A DNA stretch of 64,000 nt from assembly GCA_947471745.1 (NCBI GenBank), contig CANJKZ010000084.1, positions 720,501-784,500 on the forward strand, in the 5' to 3' direction. Source of the DNA: Closterium sp. Naga37s-1. Lineage: Eukaryota; Streptophyta; Zygnematophyceae; Desmidiales; Closteriaceae. Under the pieces are notes generated by a model. It did no database searches and was not told the origin of the DNA. It saw nothing but the letters and a program-made list of their open reading frames with translations. Positions 59,919 through 64,000 of the stretch are shown piece by piece (position 1 is the first letter of the stretch; every line of letters begins with the position of its first letter). Made by a program: the position numbers and the translations under genes.

Positions 59919-60739
59919 TGTTATAGTCACAATAGGCTTGAATGTGCCTAAAACGAAAGATAGAGAGCACAGACGGATTTCTGCACAGCGGCTTCAAACG
60001 TTGATAGCGTTCTGCTCACAGCTGCAAATGACTTCATTCAAATTGGATCTGGAGCGTCTTCACGTCGTCTACAATTAGCAATTTAGATTGCACGATTTGA
60101 TAAAGAATTGACGACACACCGTCGGTTTGAACGAACGGTACTATGGCAGCCACTATAGTCTTAGAACACAAGATAGGAAGAGTTACGAGTTGGGAATGAC
60201 TCCCAGCTCCTACAAACCCCAAGAGCCGAGGTACAGTGATGTGGAACAGTGCCACACTGTCCCCAACCACGAAGGGTCTCGAAACTACCCTTCACTAGGG
60301 CCTACACCAAGTGAAATGTTACACTACACAAAGTAATGTAACTATCTTCAATATCTTGAGGTTTACCCTTTTTTGGCGAGCTTCGAAATCACTTGAGGCT
60401 TGACACCAAGGCTCGGGCTCTTCATCACAAACTCATCCTTGAGTTCTTGATGGGTCTGCTGCACACACCTGCGACACGCCGAACGTTCGACACAGGACAA
60501 AATAGAAACCGCGCACGACAAAATAGAAACCGCGCGCGAGACACAAACGACCGCGTAACACGCGTCTAGCGATAACTCGCTATTGACTCGACACACACAC
60601 TCGACATCATGACTCAACATTCACACACAATTATAAGCATGAAATATATATTATCCCATGCCCTCATACCATTCCATACACACACACACTCACGCACACG
60701 GACAACAAGCCGAGTGCAAACCGTAGGGTTGCACCAACA
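59919..60739 (-). repeat. B2 3' LTR
   Basis: 821 bp, plus strand from TGTTATAGTCAC to TGCACCAACA, homologous to the B1 LTRs along its whole length. Confidence 0.94.
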
Positions 60740-60750
60740 AACTCCCCCTC
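60740..60750 (-). promoter_or_regulatory. B2 polypurine tract
   Basis: Minus strand GAGGGGGAGTT next to the LTR, identical to the B1 tract. Confidence 0.82.
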
Positions 60751-60780
60751 GGATTGTTGGCCTTAGGATATGTTGCTCTC

Positions 60781-63700
60781 TCAGTTCAGAGCCATCCCAG
60801 CCAGCTTGCAACACTTCCAATGCTGCTGCTCCACCAGCCTCTTGGTCATCATGTCAGCCGGCTGCCCCGTGGTCTTCACGTAGCGCAACTCAACTTCACC
60901 CGCGGTTACCATGCTCCTCGTCCAATGCCACTTCACCCTCATGTGCTTCGTGAGTCCATGCAACACACGGTTCTTAGCAAGAGCAATGGCACCCTGGCTG
61001 TCACAGTACATTGGGGTAGGTCCTTGCTGCTCCTCCCCCAATTCAGCCAACAAACGCCGCTGCCACACAATCTCCCGTACGGCACGGAAGAGTGCCATGT
61101 ACTCGGACTCCACCGAGCTCAAAGCTTGGTCAACCTGCTTCTTGCTCTCCCAAGCAGTTGGGCCTCCACCAACACAGCATATGAAGCCTCCCACACTTGT
61201 CATCTCCTCTGGTTCTGATGCATATGAAGCATCCGAGTAGGCGGTGAGGAACAAACGCCCGGGTTCAACACCATCCGCGCCCTTTTGGCGTCTTTGTGCC
61301 GCCGCCGAGTATTGCAGCCCAACGGTCGGTGTTTGGCCAAGATACTTGGCCACCCTCATTCCAGCTGCTACCTGCTCCTCATTAGGGCATTGCACAACCC
61401 TAGCCAGCTGCCCGGTAGCAAACGCGACGTCCGGTCGGGTGTTTACCGCCGCATACATGAGGCTGCCCACCAACGAGTGAAATCGGCGCCTCTCCTCTTC
61501 ACCAACGCTCTCCTCCTCTGGTCCCTTCACACACTTGAACCCAGAGGGAAAGGGTGTAGCCACATGGCCTTCACTCTGCCCAAAGTTGGCAGCCAATGCC
61601 TCCAGGTACTTTCGTTGATGCCCCCGCATGCACCGCTTCTCCACATCTCGTTCGATGTGGAGCCCAAGGTAGAAGCTCACGTCACCAAGGGCCTTGCACT
61701 TGAACTTGTCTTGAAGCTTCAGCATCACCTCCTTCACAAGGTCAGAAGAGGGTGAGAAAATGAGGATGTCATCCACATAAACCACCATGAAACTCCTCTG
61801 CTCCCCCTCGCCAAGCATGAACAAGGAGTGATCGGCCGTTGAGGGAGTGAAGCCGATCCCCTCCAACACTTCGCGCAGCTTCATGTACCATTGCCTAGGG
61901 GCCTGCTTCAGCCCATAGAGGGCCTTCTTCAGCTTCCACACTCTGCCACTACCATCATCAAACCCCTCTGGCTGCGCCATAAAAATATCCTCCTCAAGGA
62001 TGCCATTAAGGAATGCCGTTACGATGTCCATTTGCTTTACTACCCATCCTTTGATGGCGGCTCCCGCGAATAGGGTTCGCAGCGTCGTCGGCTTCACCAC
62101 AGGGGCAAACAGCTCCTTGAAGTCCACCTTCTCCTTCTGCTGGTACCCCTTGGCTACAAGCCTAGACTTGTAGCGCTCGATCTTGCCGTCGGCATCCGAC
62201 TTGATTTTGAAGAGCCACTTGGACGTTATCGCCGTACGCCCCTCCGGTAGCTCCACCAATTCAAACGTGTCATTCTCCTCGATGCTCTTCAGCTCACTCT
62301 CCATGGCCTTCTTCCACTCCTCAGCATCACTACTCTCCAAAGCCTCCTTGAGAGTTGCTGGTTCTCCCGGCATCTCCACCGGAGAGAAGAACGCGAAGGC
62401 ACACTCCTCGTAGTCACTCTCCTCGTCGTCTCCGACCATCATTGCCGCTCCGGCCAGGGCTGTCTTGCCCTGCTTTCCCGGCGCATCATAGGTCAGCCTA
62501 TTAGGGGGTTGAACTCTCCTCTTCCCCCTTCCTTCCTCCTCAGCTGCAGGGACTTGAAGGCCTTGGCGTTGCTGCGGTGTGGCTCGAATCCGTGGAGCAC
62601 TCGTAGTACGGGAAGGGAGTGACGATGCACGCTCGCTCACTTGCTGCACCTCCTCCTCTTCTTCCTCTGCATCATTGGCCTCCTCTCCCCCATTCACAAG
62701 GGAGGATTGCCTTGTGGTTGTGCTGCCGCTGCTCAGCTCCAAAGGCAGCTCCACATGCTCCAAACCGGAACTCTTCACCTCCCCAAACCGCACGCCTATC
62801 TTCGCCTCATTCTCCGCCTTCCAATCCTTGTACATGAAGTTCTCCATGAACTTGCAGTCCCTGCTCACCAAGAACTTCTTGGTGAATGGGTCCCAAAGAA
62901 GCCATCCCTTGCTGTTTTGAGCCATGCCCAAGTGCACGGCCCACACCGCCTTGGCACCAAGCTTGTTGTGCCGAAGATGCTTAGGCACGAGCGCCATGCA
63001 CATGCACCCGAACACCCGAAGCATATCCACCTTTGGCTTCCTTCCTAGCCACTCCACATAAGGCACCCATTTGTCTGCTCCCACATGAGTCAAGGCTCTG
63101 TTCTTGGCCACACATGCGCTCCGCACCGCATCAGGCCAGAAATAGTCGGGTAGCCCGGCTTCAATGAGCAACCCGCGTGCCGCCTCCGTGATTGTGCGGT
63201 TCGCTCGCTCGGCGATGCCGTTCATTGCAGGGGAGTATGGCATGGTGAGGGAGTGCCGAATACCATTCTTCTTCAGCCACAACCCAAACTCCTTGCTCAG
63301 GAACTCTCCCCCTCGATCGGTGCGGATTGACTTGACTAGACGGTCTTGTTGCCGCTCCACCATCGGGAACCAATCCGTCTTCAACGTTTCAGCCACGTCG
63401 CTCTTCTTGGCCAGCACGTACACCCAAGTCATGCGGGTGTAGACGTCGACAATGGTGAGAAAATACTCAGCTCCAGCAGCTCCAAGCTTCAGGGGGCCCA
63501 CCACGTCCATCACCACCTCATCAAGCGGTGCCTTTGCCGTTGCCTCCGAACTAGGGAACGGAAACCGGGTGAACTTGGCTTGAATGCACGTCGGGCAGCC
63601 AAGCACCTCATCGGGCTCCCCCTTCACACGTATGCCAGCAACCATCTCATTCTTCACTAGCTGCTGCAAGATGGGCAGGGCCACATGCCCCATGCGCCGA

Positions 63701-64000
63701 TGCAAGGTGAGCCAATCACACTCCCCCGTAGCCGAAGTTGGATTGGAGAATGCCGCGCTCGCAATAGCGCCCCACATACTCTCTCCGTAGTCCTCCTCCG
63801 CTGCTGCCTCTGGGTTCTCCTCACCCTTTTGCTGCTCCTTGGTTGCTGCACCACTCTCCTTAGGTTCACTGAACTTGCTGGTCCCTCCAGGTTTGCTCTT
63901 CTTGAGCTCATTCTCCTTAGCGCGACCGTTCGCGCCATCGTCGCTACCGACCGCTCCATCCTTGGTGCTGATGCTTGCTGCCACTTGCCTCTCCTTAGGC
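60781..64000 (-). CDS. gag-pol: B2 Pol (integrase, RT, RNase H), 5'-partial
   Basis: The frame is open from the window edge to a TGA at 60781, about 1073 codons, collinear with residues about 520-1592 of B1. It covers the spacer, LHRRMGH and CPTCIQ (HHCC), MDVVGPL, RTDRGGEF and NGIAERAN (D, D, E), RT with MVVYVDDILIF, and RNase H with YSDASYAS, SSVESEYMAL, YCDSQGA and ADMMTKRL. No stop or frameshift is visible. Scattered single-residue differences from B1 show that it is a separate insertion. Likely intact if the unseen gag part is. Confidence 0.93.
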   Translation of the reverse strand, partial: PKERQVAASISTKDGAVGSDDGANGRAKENELKKSKPGGTSKFSEPKESGAATKEQQKGEENPEAAAEEDYGESMWGAIASAAFSNPTSATGECDWLTLHRRMGHVALPILQQLVKNEMVAGIRVKGEPDEVLGCPTCIQAKFTRFPFPSSEATAKAPLDEVVMDVVGPLKLGAAGAEYFLTIVDVYTRMTWVYVLAKKSDVAETLKTDWFPMVERQQDRLVKSIRTDRGGEFLSKEFGLWLKKNGIRHSLTMPYSPAMNGIAERANRTITEAARGLLIEAGLPDYFWPDAVRSACVAKNRALTHVGADKWVPYVEWLGRKPKVDMLRVFGCMCMALVPKHLRHNKLGAKAVWAVHLGMAQNSKGWLLWDPFTKKFLVSRDCKFMENFMYKDWKAENEAKIGVRFGEVKSSGLEHVELPLELSSGSTTTRQSSLVNGGEEANDAEEEEEEVQQVSERASSLPSRTTSAPRIRATPQQRQGLQVPAAEEEGRGKRRVQPPNRLTYDAPGKQGKTALAGAAMMVGDDEESDYEECAFAFFSPVEMPGEPATLKEALESSDAEEWKKAMESELKSIEENDTFELVELPEGRTAITSKWLFKIKSDADGKIERYKSRLVAKGYQQKEKVDFKELFAPVVKPTTLRTLFAGAAIKGWVVKQMDIVTAFLNGILEEDIFMAQPEGFDDGSGRVWKLKKALYGLKQAPRQWYMKLREVLEGIGFTPSTADHSLFMLGEGEQRSFMVVYVDDILIFSPSSDLVKEVMLKLQDKFKCKALGDVSFYLGLHIERDVEKRCMRGHQRKYLEALAANFGQSEGHVATPFPSGFKCVKGPEEESVGEEERRRFHSLVGSLMYAAVNTRPDVAFATGQLARVVQCPNEEQVAAGMRVAKYLGQTPTVGLQYSAAAQRRQKGADGVEPGRLFLTAYSDASYASEPEEMTSVGGFICCVGGGPTAWESKKQVDQALSSVESEYMALFRAVREIVWQRRLLAELGEEQQGPTPMYCDSQGAIALAKNRVLHGLTKHMRVKWHWTRSMVTAGEVELRYVKTTGQPADMMTKRLVEQQHWKCCKLAGMALN

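Larger units (their letters stand above)
59919..64000 (-). mobile_element. Family B element B2, truncated by the window end
   Basis: 3' LTR 59919-60739, polypurine tract 60740-60750, and pol open to the window edge. The left flank GAGCC (59914-59918) is the candidate target duplication. The sequence is nearly the same as B1 throughout, so both insertions are recent. Its gag and 5' LTR lie to the right, outside the window. Confidence 0.93.

Overview
This window is almost entirely LTR retrotransposon sequence from a eukaryotic nuclear genome. I see no host gene, tRNA, rRNA or CRISPR array. All coding sequence is of Ty1/copia type (gag, DSG protease, integrase, then YVDD reverse transcriptase and RNase H). 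The primer-binding sites match the 3' end of a plant-type initiator tRNA-Met. The very GC-rich, Ala/Gly/Pro-rich copies suggest the green lineage (for example a streptophyte alga or a bryophyte), but the sequence alone does not identify the organism.

Families, named here for convenience. Family A: about 130-bp LTRs, a poly-Gly gag and a long Gly/Ala linker between integrase and RT. Copies are A1 (717-15514, +), A2 (16280-23580, +), A3 (28997-36684, -), A4 (41688-49406, +), A5 (51032-55937, -) and A6 (58576 onward, +). Family B: about 820-bp LTRs and one uninterrupted gag-pol ORF. Copies are B1 (8138-14629, +, complete) and B2 (59919 to the window end, -). C and D are two related minus-strand copia elements with about 445-bp LTRs. 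F is an older A-like element (37997-57505). H is an older remnant around F. E (42457-43973) is a 1.5-kb non-coding relative of A. A 345-bp miniature LTR element sits inside the A1 5' LTR, and a 332-bp hAT-like MITE sits inside A6.

Nesting. Left half: D carries A2 and C; C carries A1; A1 carries both the miniature element (expanded into a 260-bp tandem array) and B1. A3 lies in the D 5' LTR. Right half: H carries F and A6; F carries A4 (itself carrying E) and A5; A6 carries the MITE and B2. Target-site duplications support this: CTGCT (A1), GCTAC (B1), CTTGT (mini-element), AGTGG (A3), GTGGG (A4), ATTTG (E), and GCCCA (F, with one copy inverted).

Function. B1 is the only complete element with an intact ORF. 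Each family A copy is defective in a different module. A4 keeps gag-protease and RT-RNase H but has lost integrase. A5 has lost gag-protease and half the integrase zinc domain. A3 has integrase but a YVHD RT motif and stop codons in gag. A1 and A2 are broken by stops and frameshifts, although A2 keeps an open RT-RNase H frame. A4 (identical LTRs) and A5 (one LTR difference) nevertheless moved recently, so they were probably mobilised in trans. Members of A, F and E share a GGGCCCACCAC block just after the PBS that is complementary to the anticodon arm of plant initiator tRNA-Met, a possible second primer-binding site.
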